Origin: Salinispirillum sp049115955 | GTDB taxonomy: Bacteria > Pseudomonadota > Gammaproteobacteria > Pseudomonadales > Natronospirillaceae | Assembly (NCBI GenBank): GCA_049115955.1 | Contig: JAGDZJ010000002.1 | Coordinates: 83,370 to 147,369, forward strand | Length of the DNA: 64,000 nt | Reading direction: 5' to 3' | In this document: in pieces, positions 1 to 8,494 of the stretch | How the letters are laid out: each line of letters opens with the position of its first letter | Position numbering within the stretch: position 1 is the first letter of the stretch | Made by a program: the position numbers and the translations under genes | Notes under the pieces: model-generated | Databases searched by the model: none | Told to the model about the DNA's origin: nothing | The model's input: the letters and a program-made list of their open reading frames with translations, nothing else

Positions 1-964
1 GCAGTTCCAGCGCCAGTTGGCGTTTCACTTCGGCTTCTTCCAGCAAACGATCGCGCTCTATCTCTGCTTGACGCAAACGCTGATCACGCTCGATATCGGC
101 GGATCGAATGGCGCTTTCCATATCGATCCGTGCTTGCGCCACAGAGCGTTCACTGTCCGCTTTGCGCGCCGCCACTTCGGCCAGTTGCGCGGCCTTTAAG
201 GTTTCGATTTGCTGCACCTGAGCAATCCGTGCGTGCTCTTCTTCGAGGTCGAGATCCAGTTTGCGTTTGGCGACTTCCAACGCGGAACGACGCACCGAGA
301 CATCAGCGTCGGCATCAATGTTGGCGCGGTCTTTCTTGGACTTGGCGATCACCTCGGCCAGTTTACGCATACCTTCGGCGTTGAAGGCGTTGTTTTCGTC
401 CAAGGCGTGAAAAGGCGTTTGGTCCATCTCCGTCAGCGACACGGAATCCAAGGCCAAGCCGTTGCGCTCCAGTGACTCCAACAAACCGGCCCGCACCTTG
501 CTGACGAACTCGCCGCGTTTTTCGTGCAGTTCGTCCATAGTGAAAGTCGCCGCCACCGAACGCAGTGCGTCGACCAGCTTACCTTCGATCAGTTCGCGCA
601 GCTTTTCAGCCTGAAAAGTCCGACTACCCAGCGTTTGCGCGGCCTGTGCCACACCTTCGACGGTTGAGATGACGGACACATAGAATTCCACGCCGACATC
701 GACACGCAAGCGATCCTGCGTAATCAAGGAGCCGTTGCCTTGGCGCTTCACTTCCAAGCGCAAGGTTTGCATGTTCACGCGCGACACGTCGTGGAAATAC
801 GGGATGGCGAGCACACCGCCGTCCAGCACCACTTTGCGGCCGCCAACGCCGGTTCGCACCAAGCTGACTTCGCGGGTGCCGCGTTCATAAAATTTCGCCA
901 GAATGGCGATCACAATGGCCAGAACGATGAGGCCAATAATTATCCAAACAACTGCGTTAGCCAT
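1..964 (-). CDS. Flotillin-like SPFH-domain membrane protein (5' part; runs off left edge)
   Basis: The open frame starts at the ATG at 964 and is still open at base 1, giving about 321 residues. GGAG lies 7 nt before the start. Residues about 5-22 form one hydrophobic segment (VVWIIIGLIVLAIVIAIL). An SPFH/band-7-like region follows (ERGTREVSLVRTGVGG, then GQRV-type beta segments). From about residue 215 the protein is rich in Ala, Glu, Lys and Arg, typical of the flotillin coiled coil. Family knowledge: flotillins (YqiK/FloT type) scaffold membrane microdomains and sit on the membrane with the long coiled coil in the cytoplasm. The C-terminus lies outside the window, so family length cannot be checked. 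Divergence from YqiK in detail is unknown. Confidence 0.85.
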   Translation of the reverse strand, partial: MANAVVWIIIGLIVLAIVIAILAKFYERGTREVSLVRTGVGGRKVVLDGGVLAIPYFHDVSRVNMQTLRLEVKRQGNGSLITQDRLRVDVGVEFYVSVISTVEGVAQAAQTLGSRTFQAEKLRELIEGKLVDALRSVAATFTMDELHEKRGEFVSKVRAGLLESLERNGLALDSVSLTEMDQTPFHALDENNAFNAEGMRKLAEVIAKSKKDRANIDADADVSVRRSALEVAKRKLDLDLEEEHARIAQVQQIETLKAAQLAEVAARKADSERSVAQARIDMESAIRSADIERDQRLRQAEIERDRLLEEAEVKRQLALEL

Positions 965-1009
965 GTTGCGTCTCCAGCGTTGTATTGTTCTTAGTAAATG
1001 CTGTTAAGT

Positions 1010-1828
1010 TCATAGTCCGTGCGCCTCACAGGCGAGATGAGAAGCCATGCCGCCATCGACCGGAATGTTGGTGCCGCGAATCCAGCTAGTCATGTCCGAT
1101 AACAAGAAAACCACGACCGGGGCAATGTCATCGGGGTGACCGGGGCGGTCCATGGTGGCCATGTCCTTCTCGGCGCGCGCGCCCAAGGTTTCAATGAAGT
1201 CACCCAGAATGGGGGTGTCCACCGGGCCGGGGCTCACCGCATTCATGCGAATGCCACGCTCGCGCCATGTCCAACGGTGTTGCATGGTCCACACGATCAG
1301 CGCTTCTTTGGAAAAGAAGTACGACCGCCCACCGGCGCTACTGACATTGTGTTGGCGCACGAAGTCCGCTACACCTTCGAACGTCAGGTCTTCACTGGCC
1401 TTGATGGTGCTGATGGCATCCGCCCAGCCCCCACCCGCCAAGGAAGCCAAATTGACGATGGACGCGCCGTTGTTCATCTTCGGCACCAGTTGCTCGGTCA
1501 GATATTTCAAGCCCACCAAATTCACTTGTAAGACTTTTTCGGCCGGCGCGGTCGGTGGTAACCCGGCGATATTGGCCAAGCCATCAATGCCCTGTGGCAA
1601 GGCGAACACCAAAGCATCGACCATCGCGCGCTGCGACAAATCGGCTTTATAGAATTCATCAACCGCTTCGGCGGCTTCGCCCTGTGGCGTGTGTACGTCC
1701 ACACCCAGCACCCTGCCACCTAGACGTTTTACCAAGGCCGCCGTGGCCAGCCCGATACCCGACGAACTGCCCGTGACCACGATGGTTTTATTTTTGAGGA
1801 TCTTTTTCGTTTTACTCATGGTTGTCAT
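1010..1828 (-). CDS. calA: SDR oxidoreductase, coniferyl-alcohol dehydrogenase-like
   Basis: A classical short-chain dehydrogenase of 272 residues. It shows the cofactor motif TGSSSGIG (19-26), the NAG-type motif LANIAG (around 86), and the catalytic Tyr170/Lys174 (YFFSK) followed by the PGPVDTP loop. The C-terminus carries IRGTNIPVDGGMA. The long insertion between about 133 and 165 and the overall sequence resemble 3-alpha-hydroxysteroid/coniferyl-alcohol dehydrogenases (CalA type), which oxidise coniferyl alcohol to the aldehyde with NAD(P). It is the last gene of the importer operon, 5 nt after the aldehyde dehydrogenase stop, so the two would act in sequence. A second ATG lies 9 nt downstream (1819) and could be the real start. 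Substrate is inferred from similarity and context; another hydroxyl-aromatic is possible. Confidence 0.75.
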   Translation of the reverse strand: MTTMSKTKKILKNKTIVVTGSSSGIGLATAALVKRLGGRVLGVDVHTPQGEAAEAVDEFYKADLSQRAMVDALVFALPQGIDGLANIAGLPPTAPAEKVLQVNLVGLKYLTEQLVPKMNNGASIVNLASLAGGGWADAISTIKASEDLTFEGVADFVRQHNVSSAGGRSYFFSKEALIVWTMQHRWTWRERGIRMNAVSPGPVDTPILGDFIETLGARAEKDMATMDRPGHPDDIAPVVVFLLSDMTSWIRGTNIPVDGGMASHLACEAHGL

Positions 1829-1833
1829 GGTCC

Positions 1834-3291
1834 TCAGAAAACGGGCGGGAATGGACGCCCGCCGCGATCCAACGTGATCCAGCGCGTTTGTGAGAAGGTC
1901 TCAACCGACCAGCGCCCACCGTGATTACCCAAGCCGGACGCCTTGGAGCCGCCAAAGGGTATGTGCGGCTCGTCGTTCACCGAGGAACAGTTCACATGGC
2001 AACTGCCGGTGTCGAGTTGTGCCGACATTGCCAACGCTCGATGTTCGTCGGCGGTGATGATGCCCGACGACAGGCCGTATTCGGTGTCGTTGGCAATGGC
2101 AACCGCTTCGGCGTCGCTGCTGAACGGGATGCACACCGCCACCGGGCCGAAGGTTTCATCCGCATACACTTTCATGTCGGGTGTAACGTTGGTGATGATG
2201 GTCGGCTCCACAAATCGGCCGTGTACACCACCGCCCAATAAAATGGTGGCGCCTTTGGCCCGCGCGTCTTCAATTTGGTCTTTCACCCGCGCCGCTTGGC
2301 GGTCGTTGATGAGCGGCCCAATCACTGCATCGGGGTCTGCCGACGTATCGCCCATTTTGAGCTTGCTCGCCCGTTCGACGAACTTGCTCATGAATTCGTC
2401 CCAAATGTTCTCGTGCACCAGCACCTTCTCGACCGCCATACAGATCTGCCCTTGGTGCATAAAGCTGCCAAAGTTCGCGGCCTTTACGGCGCGGTCCATA
2501 TCGGCGTCTTCCAACACGATCAGCGAGTCTTTGCCGCCCAGCTCGACACAGGCTTTCTTCAGGTGCGCACCTGCTGTAGCGGCAATGTGCCGCCCGACCG
2601 GCGTAGAACCGGTGAATGAAATGCCTTTAACAATGGGGTTCTCGACCAGCTCAGCACCTACAGCCTGCACGCTCTCACGCGAGCACGACACCACATTCAA
2701 AACGCCCGGCGGGATACCGGCTTCTTCAAAGATTTCAGCGAACAGCATGCCACCCAAATACGGTGTGTCTTCCGACGGTTTCAGCACAATGGTGTTGCCG
2801 ATGGCACAGGGAAACGCCAAACCACGGCTGGTCAGAATAAGGGGCATGTTCCATGGGCTGATGACCGTGACCACGCCGAGAGGTCGGCGCACCGCCATGG
2901 AAATCTTATCGTGCTCCGAGGGCAGAATCTCACCCACATTACTGTACGCAGCCGCAGCCGCCGCACGGAACACGCCGGCGGTATAACCGGTTTCGAACAT
3001 GCCCTTACCAAACCAACCGCCGCCTTCAGCGCGACTGGCCTTAACGATGTCGTCGCGGCGTTGTTCGAAGAGGTCAGCGACCTTGTTCATGTATCGCGCC
3101 CGCACCGTGTGCGGTAAAGCGGCCCATGCGGGTTGTGCCTTCGCCGCAGCCTTAATAGCAGCCCGCGTCTCGGCAACGCCAGCATCGGGCGCTTTGCCCC
3201 ACACCTCGCCGTTGGAGGGGTTCATGTCATCAAACGTACGGTCAGTAGGTACCCACTGGCCGCCAATGTATAGCCCTTTGAAATTGTGCAT
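1834..3291 (-). CDS. NAD(P)-dependent aldehyde dehydrogenase, vanillin/aromatic-aldehyde type
   Basis: A full-length aldehyde dehydrogenase of 485 residues. The catalytic set is complete: Asn148 in SPWNMP, the cofactor loop FTGS (226-229), general base Glu250 in ELGGKD, and nucleophile Cys284 in GQICMA. The family oxidises aldehydes to acids in the cytoplasm. Closest by eye are vanillin/salicylaldehyde-type dehydrogenases. It sits 2 nt after the LivF-like gene and 5 nt before the coniferyl-alcohol-dehydrogenase-like SDR, so alcohol to aldehyde to acid oxidation is the natural joint job. The precise substrate (coniferaldehyde, vanillin, benzaldehyde) cannot be told from sequence. Confidence 0.85.
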   Translation of the reverse strand: MHNFKGLYIGGQWVPTDRTFDDMNPSNGEVWGKAPDAGVAETRAAIKAAAKAQPAWAALPHTVRARYMNKVADLFEQRRDDIVKASRAEGGGWFGKGMFETGYTAGVFRAAAAAAYSNVGEILPSEHDKISMAVRRPLGVVTVISPWNMPLILTSRGLAFPCAIGNTIVLKPSEDTPYLGGMLFAEIFEEAGIPPGVLNVVSCSRESVQAVGAELVENPIVKGISFTGSTPVGRHIAATAGAHLKKACVELGGKDSLIVLEDADMDRAVKAANFGSFMHQGQICMAVEKVLVHENIWDEFMSKFVERASKLKMGDTSADPDAVIGPLINDRQAARVKDQIEDARAKGATILLGGGVHGRFVEPTIITNVTPDMKVYADETFGPVAVCIPFSSDAEAVAIANDTEYGLSSGIITADEHRALAMSAQLDTGSCHVNCSSVNDEPHIPFGGSKASGLGNHGGRWSVETFSQTRWITLDRGGRPFPPVF

Positions 3292-3293
3292 CG

Positions 3294-4511
3294 TTACACC
3301 TTTCTTTTGTCGACCAATGCCAGCTCACTGCGTCCATGGTCATCAACGACCCGACGATAAACTTCCAGCACTGGAGTAGAGGATGAGGGTTCAGTTGCAG
3401 CCGTGTCCGTAGCTGCTTCAGAGGACTGCTCTTCGTCAACACGGCTTGCGCGTACGTCAGTAGACCGTGCCGCTGACCGCTGCGCTTGGGACGCCGATTG
3501 CTCGAACCGTCGCAGCATGTCCGCCAGCGCGCCGCCGCCAGAAACAGACTCCGAGCTCGCCTGCAACGGTGCCTGATTGGCCCGCGCCCAAGCGGCTTTT
3601 TGACGCGCTTCGGCTGAGCGTATAGCCTCGTTCACCGACACACCCAAGACCTGCGCTACATTGACGCGCGGCATCTCGAAGCGGTCTGGGATGGTCCGAC
3701 TGCAGCTTGACTGCTTAGCGGTTTCTGCTGCAAGAGACTCTTTAACGGTGGCGGGCGCAGACGCGGGTTTTGCCGCTGTTGTCGCTGTGCCCGAACCGCC
3801 GAGGTAAGCCTTCTGCACAGCGGGATCTTTCAACAGATTCTGCGCGCTGTTTTCCGCGACGATCTGGCCGTTTTCCAGCAAATACCCCCGGTCGGCAATG
3901 GAAAGACTTTGCTTGGCGTTCTGTTCCACCAGCAAGATACCCACGCCGGTCTCGCGCACGGCCTTACAGGTTTTGAATACATCGCTGGAAAGCAAGGGCG
4001 ACAAACCTAATGACGGTTCGTCCAGCATCAGAATACTGGGTGACGACATCATGGCCCGCCCAATGGCCACCATCTGCTGCTCACCCCCGCTCATGGTGCG
4101 CGCAATTTGGCGGCGACGCTCCACTAAACGGGGAAACAAACTGTAGATGCGCTCCAAATTTTGCTGTTCGTCGGCGCGCGCCCGTTTGGCATAAGCACCC
4201 AACAGCAGGTTTTCCTCTACCGTCAGATCACCAAAAATGCCTCGCCCTTCTGGCACCAACGCCAGACCGGTTTCGACAATTTGATGCGCCTTTAAGGTCG
4301 TTAACGGGTGACCATTCATCTGCAAGCTGCCGCCGGTGCGCGTGGTTAAGCCACCAATGGTGCGCAACAGCGTGCTCTTGCCCGCACCGTTGGCACCAAG
4401 AATGACGACGATCTCACCCGGTTTGATGTTCAACGACACTTGATTCAGCGCCTGATGCTGGCCGTAATGCACAGACAGCCCGTTGACGATGAGTCCTGAA
4501 TTATCAGACAT
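3294..4511 (-). CDS. livF: LivF-like ABC ATPase with an unusual C-terminal extension
   Basis: Residues up to about 240 form a normal LivF ATPase: Walker A GANGAGKST, signature SGGEQQ, Walker B ILMLDEPSLGL, ending at the usual AYLGG. The frame then continues for roughly 165 residues. This tail is Ala/Ser/Gln/Glu-rich with a short ordered-looking piece (VAQVLGVSVNEAIRSAEARQ) and has no family I recognise. LivF proteins normally stop at about 235-240 residues. I chose the ATG at 4511 over 4517 because GGGGGA stands 5 nt before it. It overlaps the end of the LivG-like gene by 8 nt and is followed 2 nt later by the aldehyde dehydrogenase. It energises import together with LivG. Confidence 0.9.
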   Translation of the reverse strand: MSDNSGLIVNGLSVHYGQHQALNQVSLNIKPGEIVVILGANGAGKSTLLRTIGGLTTRTGGSLQMNGHPLTTLKAHQIVETGLALVPEGRGIFGDLTVEENLLLGAYAKRARADEQQNLERIYSLFPRLVERRRQIARTMSGGEQQMVAIGRAMMSSPSILMLDEPSLGLSPLLSSDVFKTCKAVRETGVGILLVEQNAKQSLSIADRGYLLENGQIVAENSAQNLLKDPAVQKAYLGGSGTATTAAKPASAPATVKESLAAETAKQSSCSRTIPDRFEMPRVNVAQVLGVSVNEAIRSAEARQKAAWARANQAPLQASSESVSGGGALADMLRRFEQSASQAQRSAARSTDVRASRVDEEQSSEAATDTAATEPSSSTPVLEVYRRVVDDHGRSELALVDKRKV

Positions 4512-5241
4512 GATCATCCCCCAAATAGGCTTGTATAACGCCTTTGTCAGACAGCACTTCGGTTGGTGTGCCTTCAGCGATTTTGACGCCGCTGCTCATG
4601 ACGACGCAGCGATCGCACAGGCTGCGAATGGCGTCCATGACGTGCTCCACCAAGATGATAGTCCGACCCTCGTTGCGCAGGCTGGCAATCAATTCGATAC
4701 CAACTTGCAGCTCGGTGGGATTTAGCCCCGCCAACCACTCATCTAACAGCAGCACACTGGGGTCGGCCGCCAGTGCCCGCGCCAATTCGACCCGTTTCTG
4801 GTCTATGTAGGTCAGCGCCGACGTCGGGCGTTGCGCCACATCGGCCATGCCGACGCGCTCCAACTGACGCATGGCGTGTACGTGCAAACCACGCCCCCAC
4901 AATTTCTTATGCCCAAACACGGCGCCCGCCATGACGTTTTCCAAGGCGGTCATCGACGGCAACATGCGCACCAACTGAAAGGTACGCGCCACCCCCGCCC
5001 GGGCGCGTTTGCGCGGCGGTAAATCGGAGATCAGTAAGTCATTCATCATGATGTCACCGCCACTGACCGGCAGTGCGCCCGAGATCAGGTTCATCATGGT
5101 GGTCTTGCCAGAGCCATTGGGGCCAATCAACCCCAATACTTCATGTTGGTGCACATCGAAACTCAAATTATTCACTGCGACCAGTCCGCCAAAGCGCTTT
5201 GTAACGTCGCGGACTTCGAGCACCACAGGCAACTTATCCAT
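4504..5241 (-). CDS. livG: LivG-like ABC ATPase
   Basis: About 245 residues. The longer frame to 5328 is rejected because AAGGAGGG precedes the ATG at 5241 at ideal distance. Walker A is GPNGSGKTT. The usual LSxGQ signature is replaced by LTYIDQ (LTYIDQKRVELARAL), and Walker B reads VLLLDEWLAGL with Trp where LivG normally has Pro. The D-E pair needed for ATP hydrolysis and the switch His (VEHVMD) are intact. Together with the LivF-like partner it forms the ATPase heterodimer of the importer. The start overlaps the stop of livM by 8 nt. The changed signature may be typical of an aromatic-substrate subgroup rather than a defect. Confidence 0.92.
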   Translation of the reverse strand: MDKLPVVLEVRDVTKRFGGLVAVNNLSFDVHQHEVLGLIGPNGSGKTTMMNLISGALPVSGGDIMMNDLLISDLPPRKRARAGVARTFQLVRMLPSMTALENVMAGAVFGHKKLWGRGLHVHAMRQLERVGMADVAQRPTSALTYIDQKRVELARALAADPSVLLLDEWLAGLNPTELQVGIELIASLRNEGRTIILVEHVMDAIRSLCDRCVVMSSGVKIAEGTPTEVLSDKGVIQAYLGDDHV

Positions 5242-6178
5242 GGTTGTTCCCTCCTTGTTCGCGCATTTTTCGGTAGCCTTTTTCGATGATGCCCGACACA
5301 CCGTTGGGGATGTAAAACACCACCACAAGGAAGGCCAACCCCATCACCAACACGGTTTGATTGGGGAAGTTCGAGGCGATCAGTTCCCACACCAGTGCAA
5401 ATGGCACCGCGCCCATCAAAGGCCCCCAGAGCCGATGCACACCGCCGAGCAACGCCATGATCACCACCAAAAACGATACCTGAGGGTTAAAGGCCATGGC
5501 AGGCTCGATGTAGACAAAGCGCGGTGCCATAACGGCACCGACCACGGCGGCAAAGGCGCCGGACACCATAAAGAGCAGTATTTTCGAGCCGGCCGTGTTA
5601 ATGCCACTGTGTTTCGCCACCAGCTCATCGTTACCGATGATGCGAATGGCAAAGCCTAAACGCGAGCACCCGATCAGCCAGCCAACCACATACACCAGTG
5701 CGGCCAGCCCTAACAGTTGCCAGTAGATCTGCGCTTCGGTGATGTCGGTGAACACGTACTTGCCTCGGCTACCGCCGAAGTTGCTCTGCCACCAGGTCAC
5801 CAACTGGCGCGTCAATTCGGCCAAGCCTAGGGTGAAAATAACGAAGTACACGCCCGACAGACGCAACGTGGCCGCACCCACCGCGGCGGCCATAATGGCG
5901 CCTGCCACGGCCGCGATGACCAGCAATAACGGATAGGGCAATACATCAATGCCGGTGGCGAGAATGTACGTCCCGATGCCATAGAAGGCGGCCGTTGCCA
6001 GTGAGATATAATGCGTCGGGCCGGAAAACAATGCCCACGACGTCGCCAATACCGTGTACATGGCAATCGGCACCATCAACGACAAGAGAGACGCACTGTT
6101 CGACAGACTGGGCACGAACGCCAGCAGGGCAAAGGCAATCAGCGCCAGCAGACCGATGGTGATTTCACGACGAGTCAT
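5234..6178 (-). CDS. livM: LivM-like ABC permease
   Basis: A 314-residue polytopic inner-membrane protein with about eight to nine hydrophobic segments from the N-terminus (ITIGLLALIAFALLAF) to the C-terminus. It contains the LivM-type region GNDELVAKHSGIN, the cytoplasmic coupling loop that contacts the ATPases. It begins 4 nt inside the end of livH and its end overlaps the start of livG, so translation is coupled. With LivH it forms the membrane channel of a hydrophobic-amino-acid (HAAT) family importer. Some members of this family carry aromatic acids, which fits the catabolic genes downstream. Confidence 0.92.
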   Translation of the reverse strand: MTRREITIGLLALIAFALLAFVPSLSNSASLLSLMVPIAMYTVLATSWALFSGPTHYISLATAAFYGIGTYILATGIDVLPYPLLLVIAAVAGAIMAAAVGAATLRLSGVYFVIFTLGLAELTRQLVTWWQSNFGGSRGKYVFTDITEAQIYWQLLGLAALVYVVGWLIGCSRLGFAIRIIGNDELVAKHSGINTAGSKILLFMVSGAFAAVVGAVMAPRFVYIEPAMAFNPQVSFLVVIMALLGGVHRLWGPLMGAVPFALVWELIASNFPNQTVLVMGLAFLVVVFYIPNGVSGIIEKGYRKMREQGGNNHG

Positions 6179-7050
6179 GTGGTACGTCTCCCAAACAGAC
6201 CCTGAGGTCGGAACAACAGGATGAGAATAAACAGCAGATAGGCTGATGCCAGCGTTAAGCCGGGATCAATCAAGCGCGCCACGATGGTTTCGGTGATACC
6301 CAATACCAAGGCCGCCACGATGGCACCGCGAATGTCACCCACGCCGCCCATAATCACGATAATCAACGCCTTCATGGTGAAGACGATACCAATGGAAGCT
6401 TCAAAGGTTAGAAAGGTACTGAGCAGCACCCCTCCGGCCGCCGCTACCGCGCCGCCCAAGGCAAACGCAAAGGTCGACACGCGTTGCACGTCAATGGCGA
6501 CCAGCCCGGCTGCTGTGGGGTCGACGGACACGGCGCGGATGGCCATGCCGGTGCGTGTATAGTTCACCCAATACCAAAGCGCGCCACAGATAACGACGGC
6601 AATCAGGAACGCGGTGACCCGGTTCAGACCATAACGGCTACCAAAAATTTCAATCGCCGTGGACTGAAAGGAATAGTTGAAATAGGTGCCACCAAAGACG
6701 GCGAGGAAAATACCGACAAAGACAAAGCTCAAGCCGAAGGTGGTCAAAATGCTGTCCACTTCCAACTGGCCTCGGTTCTTGGCCCGCTTAACCAGTGGCA
6801 GCAAAAGATATCGGTAGATCACCCAATTGACGATGAATGCACCCGGCACCACCAACACCAACGATACATAGGGGTTCAGGCTGTGCGCCGTGACCACCCA
6901 AAACGCGACGAAGGCACCCGCAACCAACATTTCACCGCTGGCAAGGTTCATTATCCGAGCAACGCCATACTGCAAGGACAGCCCCATGGCCACAATGGCA
7001 TAGACACCACCGAGGAGCAGCCCCGTGATAAGAATTTGCATAATGTTCAC
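6175..7050 (-). CDS. livH: LivH-like ABC permease
   Basis: A 291-residue inner-membrane permease of normal family length. It opens with the typical LivH N-terminus (LITGLLLGGVYAIVAMGLSLQYGV) and the conserved MNLASGEML stretch. The EAA-like coupling loop lies around the RAVSVDPTAAGLVAIDV region. It pairs with LivM, with a 4-nt overlap. It is separated from the upstream binding-protein gene by a stem-loop at 7071-7099, which could lower its expression relative to the binding protein. Confidence 0.92.
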   Translation of the reverse strand: MNIMQILITGLLLGGVYAIVAMGLSLQYGVARIMNLASGEMLVAGAFVAFWVVTAHSLNPYVSLVLVVPGAFIVNWVIYRYLLLPLVKRAKNRGQLEVDSILTTFGLSFVFVGIFLAVFGGTYFNYSFQSTAIEIFGSRYGLNRVTAFLIAVVICGALWYWVNYTRTGMAIRAVSVDPTAAGLVAIDVQRVSTFAFALGGAVAAAGGVLLSTFLTFEASIGIVFTMKALIIVIMGGVGDIRGAIVAALVLGITETIVARLIDPGLTLASAYLLFILILLFRPQGLFGRRTT

Positions 7051-7070
7051 ACCGAGAAGTTTTAGAGAGT

Positions 7071-7099
7071 CCTGAGCCCCACGGTGAGTGGGACTCAGG
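7071..7099 (-). terminator. Intercistronic stem-loop between binding-protein gene and livH
   Basis: Inverted arms CCTGAGCCCCAC and GTGGGACTCAGG (12 bp with one mismatch or G-U pair, 5-nt loop) lie between the binding-protein stop (7113) and the livH start (7050). There is no long T tract, so partial termination or 3'-end protection of the binding-protein mRNA is more likely than full termination. Equivalent hairpins follow the binding-protein genes of both TRAP systems in this window. Confidence 0.7.
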
Positions 7100-7112
7100 C
7101 CTTAACAACGAC

Positions 7113-8330
7113 TTACCAACTCGGGCTAGCGATAGGCGTGGCCGCACCCGGCATCTCAGCAGTACCGCCGATACCGTAGAACTGACCGTTCTGCCACTGA
7201 CCGACTGTCCAGTAGTTACTGATCTGCTGATTGTCGAAAGACCAAGTGCCCATGACGGTGTCAAAGCTGTGGTCTTTGATGTACTGCGTGACTGCCGCAC
7301 GATCAAGCGACCCGACTCCTTCGATGGCTTGCTCTAAAACCTCAAAGGATGCATAGGTTACCGCGCTGGCCCAGTAGTCAGGCGCAGTATTGGTCAACGA
7401 ACGGTGTGCTTCAGCGTAGGCTTGGAACTTTGGATCAGCAGGATTCACCCCGCCCACGCCAAATACGCCATTAATGGAGTCGCCAAAGCGCGCTTGATAC
7501 GACGGGAAGGGTGTTGCAACTGCCGTATAGAAGGCATCAACTTCCATGCCCTGAATCTGCGCTTGCTCGGTCAACGCGAAGGTATCGCCGGGGTAGGAGA
7601 AGGCAATGAAGATATCAGGATTCGCCGCCATCGCGGAGTTGATGATGGGCGAGACGTCCTGAATCGTGGGTGGATAAGAGGTGGTATACACCAGTTCAAA
7701 GCCTTCGGCTTCAAACACGCGGCGGGCTGCTTGCGCCAGCTCGATACCAAACGCATCACCCACGTTAACCAAGGCCACACGGTTACCGGCTTTGCCTTCG
7801 CTGCGCAAATCCGCCATCAATTTGGCCACACCTTCCGCGAGTGGGGTGGTTTTACCTAAGGTAAAAAACACGCCCGGGTAGCGCGCTACCAAGGTGTCGG
7901 TTTGGTCGGTAATGGCACTGACGTTGATCATGGGGTAACCCAAGCGATCAAACAACGGTGCGGCGGCCAATGCCAATCCGGTGCTGTAAGGCGCTAGAAT
8001 GAAGTCCGCCCGGTCGTTGGTGGCCAAACGCTGCACCGAGCGAATGGTCTCAGATGGATCGGTGCGGTCGTCGTATTCAATGATTTCAATCGGGCGGCGT
8101 GAGCCATCGCTCATCTGCAAACCGCCGCGCGCGTTCACTTCCTCTTCCCACAACGCTACGTTGGGCCAAAAGGTTACGGCGGCACCGCCGGCTAATGCAC
8201 CCGTTTTAGGTGCCACAGCACCGATGCGGATAGGGTTGGTATTTTGTGCCAGAGCGCTGGTGGCGCCCAGAGTCATGATCCCAGCCAGGGCCAAAGCGCC
8301 TAGAGACTTGGCATTCAATCGGGTTTTCAT
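7113..8330 (-). CDS. ABC substrate-binding protein, HAAT/aromatic type
   Basis: A 405-residue periplasmic binding protein of the Leu/Ile/Val-binding fold. It has a clear Sec signal peptide (residues 1-28: basic start, hydrophobic core, TSALA then QN). The mature N-terminus IRIGAVAPKTGALAGGAAVTFWPNVALWEEEVNARGG is the standard type I binding-protein opening. It is the first gene of the importer/catabolic operon, preceded by GAGG 7 nt before the ATG. The ligand cannot be read from sequence. The operon partners (aldehyde dehydrogenase and CalA-like SDR) argue for an aromatic ligand instead of a branched-chain amino acid. Confidence 0.88.
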   Translation of the reverse strand: MKTRLNAKSLGALALAGIMTLGATSALAQNTNPIRIGAVAPKTGALAGGAAVTFWPNVALWEEEVNARGGLQMSDGSRRPIEIIEYDDRTDPSETIRSVQRLATNDRADFILAPYSTGLALAAAPLFDRLGYPMINVSAITDQTDTLVARYPGVFFTLGKTTPLAEGVAKLMADLRSEGKAGNRVALVNVGDAFGIELAQAARRVFEAEGFELVYTTSYPPTIQDVSPIINSAMAANPDIFIAFSYPGDTFALTEQAQIQGMEVDAFYTAVATPFPSYQARFGDSINGVFGVGGVNPADPKFQAYAEAHRSLTNTAPDYWASAVTYASFEVLEQAIEGVGSLDRAAVTQYIKDHSFDTVMGTWSFDNQQISNYWTVGQWQNGQFYGIGGTAEMPGAATPIASPSW

Positions 8331-8362
8331 CTTGACGTCCTCATATTATTTTTTTTGTATAC

Positions 8363-8396
8363 AGAGTGCTGCCATTAGAATGCAAACAAGCACTCT
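8363..8396. promoter_or_regulatory. Perfect 8-bp inverted repeat in the importer-operon leader
   Basis: AGAGTGCT and AGCACTCT are perfect inverted arms 18 nt apart, centred about 50 nt upstream of the binding-protein start (8330). A second dyad, TAATATA-N10-TATATTA, lies at 8453-8476. Either could be an operator for the substrate-responsive regulator of this operon. No regulator gene is linked, and no confident -10/-35 pair was assigned. Confidence 0.4.
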
Positions 8397-8494
8397 AACA
8401 GCCAAAACAATCCGCTTTTGGATCCAAGATGTAAAATGAGTTTTATGATTTCTAATATATCGTTTTCAGTATATTATCGCCCATCAACGGTATC

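Noticed and set aside
1..1000. Plus-strand open frames at 17, 130, 209 and 740
   Set aside because: They are shadows of the flotillin-like gene on the other strand, which remains open through the left edge.
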